A stretch of 64,000 nucleotides of DNA from Calothrix sp. PCC 7103 (GCF_000331305.1 NZ_KB217478.1:6063646-6127645), one strand, 5' to 3'. Counted from the first letter of the stretch, positions 8,164 through 16,999 are shown. A program made the numbers and translations. The notes: a model not told the origin generated them from the letters alone.

Positions 8164-11100
8164 TTATATATAATCTGTTTGTCTCACATTGGGATTAGTA
8201 CTTAAATAATCGTGCGTCCACTCACGACCACATTCTACTAGTTCATCTAGTTCAAATGATTTTGGTTTTGGAGGTTTTGCACTCCAAATTCTGGCGGTAC
8301 GGTCGGCGCTTGCGGATATAATAAGGTTACGGTCGCAGTTAAAACAAACTCCGTTGACTTCGCCGTTATGACCTTGGAAGGATTTTAGTAGTTGACCGTT
8401 TTTGCTCCATAATTTAACGGTATAGTCTGAACTACCTGTAACAATTCTACCGTCTGGACTAATACTAACGCTATTTACGCTTGCGGTATGTCCGTGGAGA
8501 GTTTTGAGCAAGTTACCTGTTTTACTCCATAATCTAATTGTATGGTCGGCGCCTGCTGATATAATAGTTTTCCGGTCAGGACTAAAGACAACGCTGTTAA
8601 CACTACAGGTATGTGCTGTAAGAGTTCTAATTAATTTAGTACTTATATCGTCTGTACTCCAAAGTCTAATTGTTTTATCGGCGCCTGCAGAAGCTACCAT
8701 TGATGCATCAGGACTAAAGCAAACACTAAAAACTTGGTCTGTATGTCCATGAAGCGTTCGTAGTAAAGTTCCTTTTATACTCCAAAATTTGATAGTTTTA
8801 TCTGCGCTGGCAGAGACAATAACGTTACCACTAGGACTAAAACAAACACTAAAAACTTGGTCGGTGTGTCCTTTGAGGGTATGCAATAAAGTACCATCTG
8901 TACTCCAAATTTTGACGGTCTTGTCGGCACTTGCTGAGGCAATTTTACTGCCATTTGGACTAAAACAAACACTCCAAACAATATCCCCATGTCCCTGTAG
9001 GATATTTAGTAAAGTACCATCTAAATTCCAAACCATAATATTACGGTTAGCGCTTGCCGTTGCAATTGTTCTACCATTGGTGCTAAAACTTACGTTTGTT
9101 ACCCAGTTACTATGACCTTCCAAACGGTTTCGTTCTTGAACTTCGGTAACAACTTGGCGAATTCTATCGACCGCGCGCTTTTTAGTAGATGATGCCACAT
9201 CAATTTGTTGTAATTGTATACCTGCTTTGAGACTAGCAACTAAGGCGCCTAACTGGTCATGAGTCACAAACAAAGCTTGCGATAACGATACAAGTGCTTC
9301 TATTTCTGCAATTTCTGCACGTTTACGTTCTTGTTGCTCTTTATATAATGCTTTTTCTTTTTCTTGTAGTGCTTTGATAAGTTGCTCTTCGGTGAGTTTT
9401 TGCTTTTCTCTTGCTGCTGCAAGTGCTGCTAAAAGTTCAGGCGCCTGCTGTTGACGAATAAAACGAACAAGGTAATCATGTACTAATTGATAGCGGTTAG
9501 TAGGAACTTCGCGTACTTCCAAAACTAACCCAGAACCAACCAAAACTTCTAAGACTAAATCTATCTCAATATCTGAGATTAAATCAAAGGTTTTTAAATC
9601 GGTTTCTAGTTCGCTACGTGTTTTTAGAGGACGAGTACCGTTTTCATTAGTCAGCATGTATAAAATTAATTGCGCGCAACGTTCATTGTCTACTCCGCAA
9701 TGTTTAATAACTTGTTCTAAAAAGCGTTCAACGAGCTTCTTTTTAGTTCCAAGCTGGCGATATTGTTCTAAAGTGGTAATTTTTTCTGCTTGAAGTTGGG
9801 CGCCAACTATTTGCAACTCAATTGGACTAACTTCGTCGTATTCACATGCTAAGTCTTTGACTAATTCATCAATTAATTGTGGTTCCAGGTATAATTTAGC
9901 TTGTTCTGTCAGACTTTGAACAACTGCCTTGGCTTCTGCTTGTGAAAATAATCCTAGATGGTAACGAATATTTTTATCAAGAATATTATTATTAATTGCA
10001 TCAAGGTTAATAGTGCGATTTAAATCTAATAAGTAATGTAAATAATCTTCGCGTAGTGAGAAAATAATTTTAACAAAGTTAATATTTAAACAGGCGCCAA
10101 TAAACTCATAAAAACATTGTCGTTGATTTTTATTAGGATAAGCAAAGAAAAATTCTTCAAACTGGTCAAAAATTAATACCGTGAGTAAATTATTATCTGC
10201 GTTATTGTTTAACTGTGCAGTAATCGCTTCTATGTTATTATCTATATCATCTGGAAAATGCTTACATAAATTTCCTACCCAGTCAGTATAAACTCTGACC
10301 ACAATCGGTAAAACATCTCGTTCTCCAATTGACTGCTGTTTCAATGCTGGTATTAATCCTGCTTTGAGTATAGAACTTTTACCTACACCTGACTGACCAT
10401 GAATGATAGTTAGTTTATGGTCATTCCGACTAATTCGTTCGATGAGATTATCAACATCTTTTTGCCGACCAGCAGCAGCAATTTCTTGTGCTACTATCGC
10501 TTGCTGCTTTTTATTCGTAATTGAATTAGTACAATAACGTTTGGGGTGTAAATAAGTGGCACCAATAAATGCTCGTAAGCTATACTGATGTTCAATGGCA
10601 ATTTGTTCTTGTTTAATTCGGAAAGCTTCTAAATAATTACCTTCTTCAAAATAAAGCGCGCGTAGTGTTTCTAATATTGAAATATATAATTGAGGATTAT
10701 TTTCGGGACTACTAACAACACGAAGTTTTTCTAAACTTTTAATAGCTTCTACTATTTTTCCTAAAGCTTGATGAGCGCGCGCAATAATAAATTTATACAA
10801 GCTTTGGTAGTGTAAATTTTCTTTGGAGTTAGATAATGCTTTTAAAGCTTGTCCACTTAGCGAAATTGCATCATGCCATTGTGAATTCTCAAGCGCTACC
10901 TCAGCTAAAAAGCCATAGTTTCTAGCTATTTGTAGCGCATTTCCATATTTTTGATTCAAGTCTAAAGCTTTTTGAGCAAGACACTGTAAATTATCCCATG
11001 CTTGTAAGCTTCGTAACACATCACCCAATTTGATAATATATTTAGCAACTAAATCAAAACGCTGTGCTTGTTCAAAACAATTAAGAGCTTTTTGAAGATA

Positions 11101-11913
11101 ATCTTTACTTTCTTCAAGATATTTAATATAATCTACTTGAGCTTTTTCGGCTTTGAATTTGTAAACTAAAGCAATATTTACTAGTAAAATTCCTTGTCGT
11201 TCTAAATGATACTTTTGCCAATAATCTAAACTTTGATTGTAAAATTCTAAGGCAGTGTCTACTTGTTCATGTAAATACGCACGATAACCTAAGATAAATT
11301 GTAAACTAGCTTTATCATTCGGCGCCATTTCGGAGCGGCGCCATTGTAAATCTTGTTGTGCTGACTCTATTTCACAGCAAGTTTGTATATTTGGGGTAAA
11401 ATTACCAGCAAAGATATCATCTGTCGTGTCACGTATCAAACTAACTAACTCATCGCTAGTACTATTAAACTGAATAACCGTTGCCCAATTTTCTAAATCA
11501 GTTGCCAATTTAATAAACTTTTGTAGAACTTGGTCATTAACCCATACAAGTAAAGGAAATGCAAAATTCTTTCTAAACTCTTCTCGAACTTGGTTTGCAG
11601 AAGTCAAAAGATTATCGAGGTCTTCGACTGTATCTAACCCAGATACCATTAACGAAAAAGGCGCCTCGTCTCCAATACCTTCTAAAATAGTGGTGTAAAG
11701 AGTTTTGACAGATGCTTGAAGAGACAATTCGCTGATTTTTATCGGTGAGAGTTCATGTAAGCGCGCGGTTATACGTTGCTGTAAACCAGTATAATTACAT
11801 CGTAGTAAAACTAGAGAAAACTGACCTTGAGACAATCTAATAGTTCTCACTAAAGTTTTTAATGATTGCTCATTTTCGGCGTTGATATCTTCTGGTTGAT
11901 ATGTATTATTCAT
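8164..11913 (-). CDS. TPR / nSTAND NTPase / WD40 protein
   Basis: About 1,249 residues from the ATG at 11913; a short in-frame extension exists upstream but lacks support. Order of parts: an N-terminal domain of about 190 residues that looks like a worn P-loop domain (no Walker A); TPR-like helices (about 200-440); an nSTAND NTPase with Walker A GQSGVGKSS and Walker B LLTVLIFDQFEEFFF; a helical/winged region ending at YLVRFIRQQQ; a coiled coil rich in Lys/Glu; then seven WD40 repeats, mostly with GH...SVCFSP...SASADKT...W cores. This is the layout of signal-transducing STAND proteins, where WD40 or TPR parts sense and the NTPase oligomerises. It follows a P-loop ATPase gene on the same strand with about 100 bases between. 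No effector domain is recognised. Role in defence or cell death is inference. Confidence 0.88.
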   Translation of the reverse strand: MNNTYQPEDINAENEQSLKTLVRTIRLSQGQFSLVLLRCNYTGLQQRITARLHELSPIKISELSLQASVKTLYTTILEGIGDEAPFSLMVSGLDTVEDLDNLLTSANQVREEFRKNFAFPLLVWVNDQVLQKFIKLATDLENWATVIQFNSTSDELVSLIRDTTDDIFAGNFTPNIQTCCEIESAQQDLQWRRSEMAPNDKASLQFILGYRAYLHEQVDTALEFYNQSLDYWQKYHLERQGILLVNIALVYKFKAEKAQVDYIKYLEESKDYLQKALNCFEQAQRFDLVAKYIIKLGDVLRSLQAWDNLQCLAQKALDLNQKYGNALQIARNYGFLAEVALENSQWHDAISLSGQALKALSNSKENLHYQSLYKFIIARAHQALGKIVEAIKSLEKLRVVSSPENNPQLYISILETLRALYFEEGNYLEAFRIKQEQIAIEHQYSLRAFIGATYLHPKRYCTNSITNKKQQAIVAQEIAAAGRQKDVDNLIERISRNDHKLTIIHGQSGVGKSSILKAGLIPALKQQSIGERDVLPIVVRVYTDWVGNLCKHFPDDIDNNIEAITAQLNNNADNNLLTVLIFDQFEEFFFAYPNKNQRQCFYEFIGACLNINFVKIIFSLREDYLHYLLDLNRTINLDAINNNILDKNIRYHLGLFSQAEAKAVVQSLTEQAKLYLEPQLIDELVKDLACEYDEVSPIELQIVGAQLQAEKITTLEQYRQLGTKKKLVERFLEQVIKHCGVDNERCAQLILYMLTNENGTRPLKTRSELETDLKTFDLISDIEIDLVLEVLVGSGLVLEVREVPTNRYQLVHDYLVRFIRQQQAPELLAALAAAREKQKLTEEQLIKALQEKEKALYKEQQERKRAEIAEIEALVSLSQALFVTHDQLGALVASLKAGIQLQQIDVASSTKKRAVDRIRQVVTEVQERNRLEGHSNWVTNVSFSTNGRTIATASANRNIMVWNLDGTLLNILQGHGDIVWSVCFSPNGSKIASASADKTVKIWSTDGTLLHTLKGHTDQVFSVCFSPSGNVIVSASADKTIKFWSIKGTLLRTLHGHTDQVFSVCFSPDASMVASAGADKTIRLWSTDDISTKLIRTLTAHTCSVNSVVFSPDRKTIISAGADHTIRLWSKTGNLLKTLHGHTASVNSVSISPDGRIVTGSSDYTVKLWSKNGQLLKSFQGHNGEVNGVCFNCDRNLIISASADRTARIWSAKPPKPKSFELDELVECGREWTHDYLSTNPNVRQTDYI

Positions 11914-11936
11914 AAATACAAGACTGTAAAGAAAAT

Positions 11937-12012
11937 AACCACAAAGACACAAAGGTCACAAAGAAAAGAATGAATTGAATTTCTCTTTGTGTTCTTTGTG
12001 TCCTTTGTGGTT
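11937..12012. repeat. Long inverted repeat between the two NTPase genes
   Basis: The arms are built from AACCACAAAGACACAAAGGT and its near complement, separated by an AT-rich loop, with a total length of 76 bases. The same CCACAAAGGACACAAAG motif is seen at 37643-37691, and a relative at 32632-32706. It could act as a hairpin in the operon mRNA. Confidence 0.75.
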
Positions 12013-12014
12013 CA

Positions 12015-13319
12015 TCATCCAAAAACTAGTTCTTTTGCTTCTGCTAAAATCGGATTTACATCGAACCAAGAACCATCATAATCACGATACTCAAACACAA
12101 ACATATTGCGTATCAAAACTTGATATCCATCTTGACCCCGCAAATCTTTGTGTTTAGAAACATCACGCAACCAATCCCATTCTTGCAAACTAATAGCCAA
12201 ACTTAACTCATTACGACGCTGACGAATTACACTATCCAAACATTCCCGTGATATTGGTGGGTCTTCACGTTGTAAACAGCGATAAAGTAGCATTAATAAA
12301 TTTCTAACATGACCACCACTTGCTAAACAAAGCTGCTTTAAAGTATCAGCATTATCAAAAACTTCTGTAATCAAACTCTGACTTATTCCCCAATCTACAC
12401 CAGGAAACGCGCGCGCCATTACTAACTGTTGTAATTTTAAAATTCCTTCATAACATTCTGAACCATCACGCTGTTGCACAGGAACCATTGGCAATACTTT
12501 GGGGTCCACACCGAAACGGTTGGTTAGTCTTCCTAGTGCATTAGAAAAAATTAATACCAAAGGTATTGTATAAACTACATGGCAATTTAACTGATTCAAT
12601 TGTTCGCCACGTTCCACAAATAAATATTCAGGTTGGTAATAACCTGATGGTTTAATAGAGTTATCAACACGGTCAAGGTTATCAACTATTACTACTAGTC
12701 CCTTCTTACCGTACTTTTTGAGCAAATCTTGCGCGGGTTTGAGTAGTTCGTTATTTATAGATTCGATAATACCGTTAGTGCGAGGTTCTAAATATTGTCG
12801 CAGTTGGTTTCTGAGTTTCGGACTATCTTTAGTGCGAGTAGTAATATTTGCAATTCCAGCAGAAAATTGAATTTCAGAGACTTCTATCGGCGTTAGTAAA
12901 AAATTACTAATATCTGTAAATAAAGTTTTAAAGTATCCTGGTTTTAAATTAATTTTGATAGCTTCTAGACTTTGACTAACTTCACGGGCAATTGCGAGCA
13001 ATATATCGGTAACATCTACATCTGCCATGTCAAGACTTTGACTTGATTCAAAATAGACGACATGAAACGCTTGTTGCTCTAACTCAGCTTTCAGTCGTAG
13101 TAATTCAGTAGATTTACCACAACCTATGTGTCCAGTAAACAATTGACAAGTAGGTTGGTCAGGTGAGAGACGGGTGATAGTTCGTCCTAACTCCTCAATG
13201 ATTCTGGCGCCTCGAACTTTAGAAAAATCAATATAATACTTTCTATCCTCTGCATCTCCCACGACTAGCGTCTTACTGGGGTTACAAGCCTGAAAAAACC
13301 TTGTAAAATCCAAATTCAT
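12015..13319 (-). CDS. P-loop ATPase partner of the nSTAND protein
   Basis: A 434-residue soluble protein. Walker A is FTGHIGCGKSTELLRLKAEL (about residues 62-80) and Walker B is GLVVIVDNLDRVD, followed by a strand with CHVVYTIPLVLIF. The fold is that of AAA/STAND-like ATPases, but the signature of any named family is not clear. It begins MNLDFTRFFQACNPSKTLVV, a start I associate with cyanobacterial ATPases encoded beside large TPR/WD40 NTPases. It is the upstream member of a two-gene operon with 8164-11913. A 45-base remnant of a close paralogue lies at 15402. Confidence 0.8.
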   Translation of the reverse strand: MNLDFTRFFQACNPSKTLVVGDAEDRKYYIDFSKVRGARIIEELGRTITRLSPDQPTCQLFTGHIGCGKSTELLRLKAELEQQAFHVVYFESSQSLDMADVDVTDILLAIAREVSQSLEAIKINLKPGYFKTLFTDISNFLLTPIEVSEIQFSAGIANITTRTKDSPKLRNQLRQYLEPRTNGIIESINNELLKPAQDLLKKYGKKGLVVIVDNLDRVDNSIKPSGYYQPEYLFVERGEQLNQLNCHVVYTIPLVLIFSNALGRLTNRFGVDPKVLPMVPVQQRDGSECYEGILKLQQLVMARAFPGVDWGISQSLITEVFDNADTLKQLCLASGGHVRNLLMLLYRCLQREDPPISRECLDSVIRQRRNELSLAISLQEWDWLRDVSKHKDLRGQDGYQVLIRNMFVFEYRDYDGSWFDVNPILAEAKELVFG

Positions 13320-13423
13320 CGCAGTTTATCCCGATATATAGCAACATATTTATTTTTCATCTCTGTTATTCTACAGAGGAATATCTTGAAGTTACGCAAA
13401 AGATAAGTAAAAATTACCACCAC

Positions 13424-13451
13424 GTAGAGACGCGATTAATCGCGTCTCTAC
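13424..13451. repeat. 28-bp palindrome, family 1
   Basis: A perfect palindrome of 28 bases with arms GTAGAGACGCGATT and AATCGCGTCTCTAC. Identical copies are at 47438, 47610 and 53431; variants with changed arms lie at 18073, 38606 and 21421. Confidence 0.9.
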
Positions 13452-13469
13452 ACCGCGTCAAAAAAGAAT

Positions 13470-13522
13470 ATGATCATAACAACCCTTAATGATCTAGTTA
13501 ATCTATCAATGATCATGTTTTT
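13470..13522. repeat. Direct repeat flanking fic, downstream copy
   Basis: About 53 bases that recur at 14644-14696 with few changes (shared core ATGATCTAGTTAATCTATCA between TGATCAT boxes). This copy covers the last codons and stop of the fic gene. Confidence 0.75.
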
Positions 13523-14556
13523 TCCCAAGTTGCATCTCGACCTGACTTAATGCAGCGAATTTTGCCTAAACCACGAAGTTCAGCCAAAGCTCTGTTAATT
13601 GTAGGACGACTAACACCTGGACACGCGCGCTCAACGTCTATATATTTAAATTGATTTGGCAATCTTTCAACCACATCAAACACAACTTCGCGTTTTGCTC
13701 CTCTACTTACCGTGAGCAAACCAACCCGTTGCTCAAAATCTCGGTAAGCTCCTAGAATAACACCGAGAAAATATTCCCACCAAGGTAATAGGGTATGCTG
13801 TCCTGAATGCCAGCCTAACGAAGACTGATATAAAGTATCGTAGTAGCTTTCTTTACTACGCTCAACAATTTTTTCCAAACTGATATAGCGACCAACTTCA
13901 TAACCTGCTTGATACAGCAATAATAAAGTCAACAAGCGAGCCATCCGACCATTACCATCTCGAAACGGGTGAATGCAAAGAAAATCTAGAACATAGCTAG
14001 GAATTAGCAGTAAAGGCTCAACTTCGTCTGCTTGCATCATTATATTAAACTGTTCATGTAACTGTGTCATGGCGCCAGGTGTCAAAAAAGCCGTGACTGT
14101 TTCAAACCGCACAACAGTTGAGCCATCCGGTCGAGTTTCCGTAATATTGTTGTTAGAGGATTTCCACTGACCACCACCACTTGGCAGAAACTGATATAAA
14201 TCTCTGTGTAACTGTAATACCAAGCTAGTATTAAAAGACATATACTCATAGCTGGCATGGATAGTATTAAGAACATCTCGGTATCCAGCAATCTCTTGTT
14301 CAGAGCGGTTTTGCGGTGTAGTTTTTTGCGCTACTAGTGCCTTGATACGTTCGAGGGGAGCTTCGACACCTTCAATACGGTTAGATGATTCGGTACTTTG
14401 GATGATAGCAGCTTGTTGGAGTGTTTCCAAGACTTGAGGTGCCTGTTGGTTGAATAGTTCCTGCTTACCTTTGTACTCACCGATAAGTCGGATAGTTCGC
14501 AGTATATTTTGAGTAATTGGTTGGCGTTCAATAAAGCCTGGTTCAAACGACTGCAT
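13513..14556 (-). CDS. Fic-domain protein, class II (N-terminal inhibitory helix)
   Basis: A 347-residue protein. The Fic motif HPFRDGNGR is at 196-204 with the catalytic His. The N-terminal inhibitory helix carries SNRIEG at 58-63, fitting the [S/T]xxxE[G/N] rule, so this is a self-inhibited class II enzyme. The region just after that helix matches the Fic N-terminal domain. The C-terminal 60 residues look like a winged helix-turn-helix (SRPTINRALAELRGLGKIRC), suggesting DNA binding or autoregulation. Fic enzymes transfer AMP from ATP to target hydroxyls; the target here is unknown. The gene is flanked by direct repeats (13470, 14644), and a 12-bp inverted repeat lies 27 bases upstream of the start. 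Confidence 0.92.
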   Translation of the reverse strand: MQSFEPGFIERQPITQNILRTIRLIGEYKGKQELFNQQAPQVLETLQQAAIIQSTESSNRIEGVEAPLERIKALVAQKTTPQNRSEQEIAGYRDVLNTIHASYEYMSFNTSLVLQLHRDLYQFLPSGGGQWKSSNNNITETRPDGSTVVRFETVTAFLTPGAMTQLHEQFNIMMQADEVEPLLLIPSYVLDFLCIHPFRDGNGRMARLLTLLLLYQAGYEVGRYISLEKIVERSKESYYDTLYQSSLGWHSGQHTLLPWWEYFLGVILGAYRDFEQRVGLLTVSRGAKREVVFDVVERLPNQFKYIDVERACPGVSRPTINRALAELRGLGKIRCIKSGRDATWEKT

Positions 14557-14582
14557 GGGCAGTTCCTATAATATTACTCCAC

Positions 14583-14623
14583 TTAACTTGGCGTTAGAAA
14601 GCTATCTCCGCACGCCAAGTTAA
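14583..14623. promoter_or_regulatory. Inverted repeat upstream of fic, possible operator
   Basis: A perfect 12-bp inverted repeat, TTAACTTGGCGT and its complement, separated by 17 bases, starting 27 bases before the fic start codon. Because the Fic protein carries a C-terminal winged helix, self-regulation through this site is plausible, but this is inference. Confidence 0.45.
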
Positions 14624-14643
14624 ACCTACAATAACTCAGAAAC

Positions 14644-14696
14644 ATGATCATAAACCCCCTTGATGATCTAGTTAATCTATCATTGATCATGTTTTT
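14644..14696. repeat. Direct repeat flanking fic, upstream copy
   Basis: Near-identical to 13470-13522. Similarity continues weakly for about 45 more bases (CTGCAT and flanks) that match the fic 3' coding end, so it looks like the tail of a lost second fic copy. Confidence 0.7.
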
Positions 14697-14816
14697 GTTA
14701 AATGGCGCCTGTGTCTGTCCAGATGCAGCAAATTTACATAAGATTACACAATTTATTTAATTAAGATAAAATATTATCGTGCCATGCACATACCAAAAAA
14801 TGTCAAATAGGCGTTT

Positions 14817-15377
14817 ATGGAGACAATTTTAGTTCCAAAAATCACTTTGGAAGAATTTCTACAACTTCCTTACATTGACGAATCACCCGCATGGGAGTAC
14901 ATAAACACTAATATATCTCAAAAACCAATGGGTGGAGGCAAGCATAGTCTTTTACAGAAACGTTTAATTGCAGGTATTGATGCAACAGCTAGTAACTATG
15001 AGGCTTTTCCAGAATTACGCTGTACATTTGGTAATCGTTCGGTTGTTCCTGATGTTTCGGTAGTGGCTACAGACAGACTACCAGTTGATGAAAATGGCGA
15101 TATTATTAGTACTGGTATCGATTTTGCCCCAGCTTGGGTAATTGAAATTCTTTCACCAGACCAAAGTCAAACTAAGGTGACAGGTAATATTCTATATTGT
15201 ATAAGAAATGGCTCGTTGCTTGGATGGTTGATTGACCCAAGCGAACGTTCTATTATTGTTTATCAACCAGATACTCTACCTAGTTTGTTAACTCTTAAGG
15301 ATATTTTACCTGTGTTACCAGGTATAAATTTGACAATTTGTGTAGATGATGTATTTACTTGGCTGAAGCTGAGATAA
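14817..15377 (+). CDS. Uma2-family PD-(D/E)XK endonuclease-like protein (DUF820)
   Basis: A 186-residue protein of the Uma2 family, which is greatly expanded in cyanobacteria. Seen in order: an N-terminal LEEFLQLPYIDESPAWEY, then a GKHSLLQKRL helix, SVVPDVSVV with the metal-binding Asp, and PAWVIEILSPDQSQTKVTGN, where the PD-(D/E)XK strand carries E but Lys is not at the usual next position. It ends with DDVFTWLKLR. The fold is nuclease-like; activity and biological role of the family are unproven. It stands alone between fic and an ATPase remnant. Confidence 0.85.
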   Translation: METILVPKITLEEFLQLPYIDESPAWEYINTNISQKPMGGGKHSLLQKRLIAGIDATASNYEAFPELRCTFGNRSVVPDVSVVATDRLPVDENGDIISTGIDFAPAWVIEILSPDQSQTKVTGNILYCIRNGSLLGWLIDPSERSIIVYQPDTLPSLLTLKDILPVLPGINLTICVDDVFTWLKLR

Positions 15378-15401
15378 GTTTTTGAACTATAAACATAATA
15401 G

Positions 15402-15446
15402 GTGATAGTTCGTTCTAGCTCCTCGGTAATTCTGGCGCCTGCTTGG
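15402..15446 (-). pseudogene. Fragment of a paralogue of the 12015-13319 ATPase
   Basis: Minus-strand codons read QAGARITEELERTIT, closely matching RGARIIEELGRTIT in the intact ATPase near residue 37. At the DNA level the segment GGTGATAGTTCGT...CTGGCGCCT is shared with 13173-13217 at roughly four bases in five. Nothing else of the gene is left, so it marks an earlier duplicate or a recombination scar. Confidence 0.6.
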
Positions 15447-15474
15447 TAAGATGTGAATCTAAGGCGGGTTATCA

Positions 15475-16437
15475 TTAATGGTAACGATAATCATACACAG
15501 CTTTACAAAACTCTAAAAGCTGGGCTTCATGAAAATCTCTCTTTGCATAATTTGCCATAACGCTGACAAACTGTACATTCCCTTCTATATAACCTAGCGT
15601 TGAGTCAATTCTATCTAAACTCGCAGTTTTTGGATGTAGCTGGTGATTATCCCACAATGAAGTCGTTGCAAAGTTTTCTAACTCCCAGCCTGTATAAGGA
15701 CACCTACCTTTCTGCTTTTCCCATAAGTCTTTTAAATATTCTAGGGTAATGTTAAGCAGGCGCCCTGAAGCTTTGACCCTTCTTCTTGCTAATCTTAAAT
15801 GCTGACGATAAGGTGAATATTCATCTCTCCCCCTTAGTAAATAAGCGTTATTTTCTAACGTGCGGACAGTATCACTGTTGCCTAAAATCCTGTACTGATA
15901 AACATCATGGCAAAAATTAATTAACTCCTCTTCCGCAAAAGCGTTTTTGGCAAAGTTAGCTATTACGGCTACGAATTGTACATTACCTAGTATGTAACCT
16001 TTAGTTGAATCAATTCTATCGACACTAGCTCGATTAATAGTCAAAGGTGTATTTTCACACACAGTGGTTGAAGGTAAATTTATCAAACTCCATCCTGTAT
16101 ACGGACAAACACCGTTTTGTTTCTCCCACAAAACTTTTAAATCTGACAACGTAACCGAGCAATCATGCTTTCTATGCTTTGCTGACTTTCGCATCACTTT
16201 TAAATGAAAGCGAAATGGAGAAAAAACATCTGTCCTAATTAAGTCTCTTAAATATGAGGTATCTTTATTTGCCTTATCGCCAAAATTAGTTGAACCCTTA
16301 AACTTGCCAAAACATGCTTTTGAGCAAAAATGTCCCCTTCCTAATTTTTCGCTACGTTTAACTTCCGCTAACCTCTTGCCAAATTCTTTACCACAATTTG
16401 GATTGTGACAAATTACAATAACTGTTGATTCACCCAT
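15475..16437 (-). CDS. Zinc-finger protein with two tandem HNH-like modules
   Basis: A 320-residue protein. The N-terminus has a four-Cys finger (C10, C15, C38, C42). Two copies of one module follow (about 58-185 and 205-320). Each has a basic YSP[YF]R.HL start, then LWEKQ.G.CPYTGW, then AS[VL]DRIDST.GY..GNVQFV, N[YF]AK, and a final helix ending VY.YR. The DRIDST...GN pattern is what I see in small HNH/treble-clef endonucleases of phage and homing type. The repeat is internal duplication, not two genes. It ends next to the Uma2 region and starts 57 bases from the 3' end of ssrA, a common site for mobile DNA insertion. Catalysis is inferred, not shown. Confidence 0.65.
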   Translation of the reverse strand: MGESTVIVICHNPNCGKEFGKRLAEVKRSEKLGRGHFCSKACFGKFKGSTNFGDKANKDTSYLRDLIRTDVFSPFRFHLKVMRKSAKHRKHDCSVTLSDLKVLWEKQNGVCPYTGWSLINLPSTTVCENTPLTINRASVDRIDSTKGYILGNVQFVAVIANFAKNAFAEEELINFCHDVYQYRILGNSDTVRTLENNAYLLRGRDEYSPYRQHLRLARRRVKASGRLLNITLEYLKDLWEKQKGRCPYTGWELENFATTSLWDNHQLHPKTASLDRIDSTLGYIEGNVQFVSVMANYAKRDFHEAQLLEFCKAVYDYRYH

Positions 16438-16447
16438 AAAAACAAAT

Positions 16448-16480
16448 TACCTACCTGAATCTAAGTATATCAGGTAGGTA
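16448..16480 (-). terminator. Hairpin between ssrA and the HNH-like gene
   Basis: Perfect 11-bp arms TACCTACCTGA and TCAGGTAGGTA. On the minus strand it is followed by AATTTGTTTTTA, so it probably ends the ssrA transcript just before the ATG of the HNH-like gene. Confidence 0.7.
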
Positions 16481-16493
16481 TTTGTGTATAATA

Positions 16494-16875
16494 TGGAGCT
16501 TATGGGAATCGAACCCATGTCTTCAATGGGTATTAACCCCCGCATCATTCACAGGTTTAGCCTATCTAACCCTCAAGGCGGGAATCGTCCATTATCCCGG
16601 ACGGTAGGATGCTCTGGTGATTTCTTTGCTAACTAGTCTACCAGAGGAAACTCGTTAGCGCATCCGTTGAGGGTTGTCTCTAGCTCTTAACGGAGTCAAA
16701 CTAGAAACGCTCGAACCTGAAAGAGGCTTTTAGGCTGCTACTAGGGCATCCTTACGAGCAAATTTTACGATGTTGTTTGCATCTATTGTTTTGAGCCTTT
16801 ATTTACGAGAGACACTCCCTCTCGACCTGCATCAACGAGCAGCTTTCGCCACCAAATCGAAACCAGTAAAGCCCC
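16494..16875 (-). ncRNA. ssrA: tmRNA (transfer-messenger RNA), one-piece form
   Basis: The 5' end GGGGCTT pairs with AAGCTCC at the 3' end, forming the tRNA-like acceptor stem; the T arm reads GGGTTCGATTCCC. The CCA end is not encoded. The internal tag frame runs from 16780 to 16730 and reads ANNIVKFARKDALVAA followed by TAA, the usual cyanobacterial tag form. tmRNA with SmpB rescues ribosomes stalled on mRNA without stop codons and tags the product for proteolysis. This is the unpermuted form, unlike the two-piece tmRNA of marine picocyanobacteria. Confidence 0.97.
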
Positions 16876-16885
16876 GTGTTGTTTA

Positions 16886-16914
16886 GATATTTTTATTGTA
16901 GTACAAGATTTCAA
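16886..16914 (-). promoter_or_regulatory. Possible ssrA promoter
   Basis: On the minus strand TTGAAA (16914-16909), a 17-base spacer and AATATC (16891-16886) precede the mature tmRNA 5' end by 10 bases. A TACAAT at 16900-16895 is an alternative -10. The 5' leader may be trimmed by RNase P, so the exact start is open. Confidence 0.35.
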
Positions 16915-16999
16915 AAATTGCCAACAATTCTTGAGGCGCCTTAAACAATTTTTATATCTAGCACCTTAAAAAGATGTTTTGTAGCAAAATTCCTAAAAA

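Noticed and set aside
11937-12012. Terminator between the two NTPase genes
   Set aside because: The inverted repeat has no T run after it on the minus strand and the two genes look like one operon; it belongs to a dispersed repeat family.
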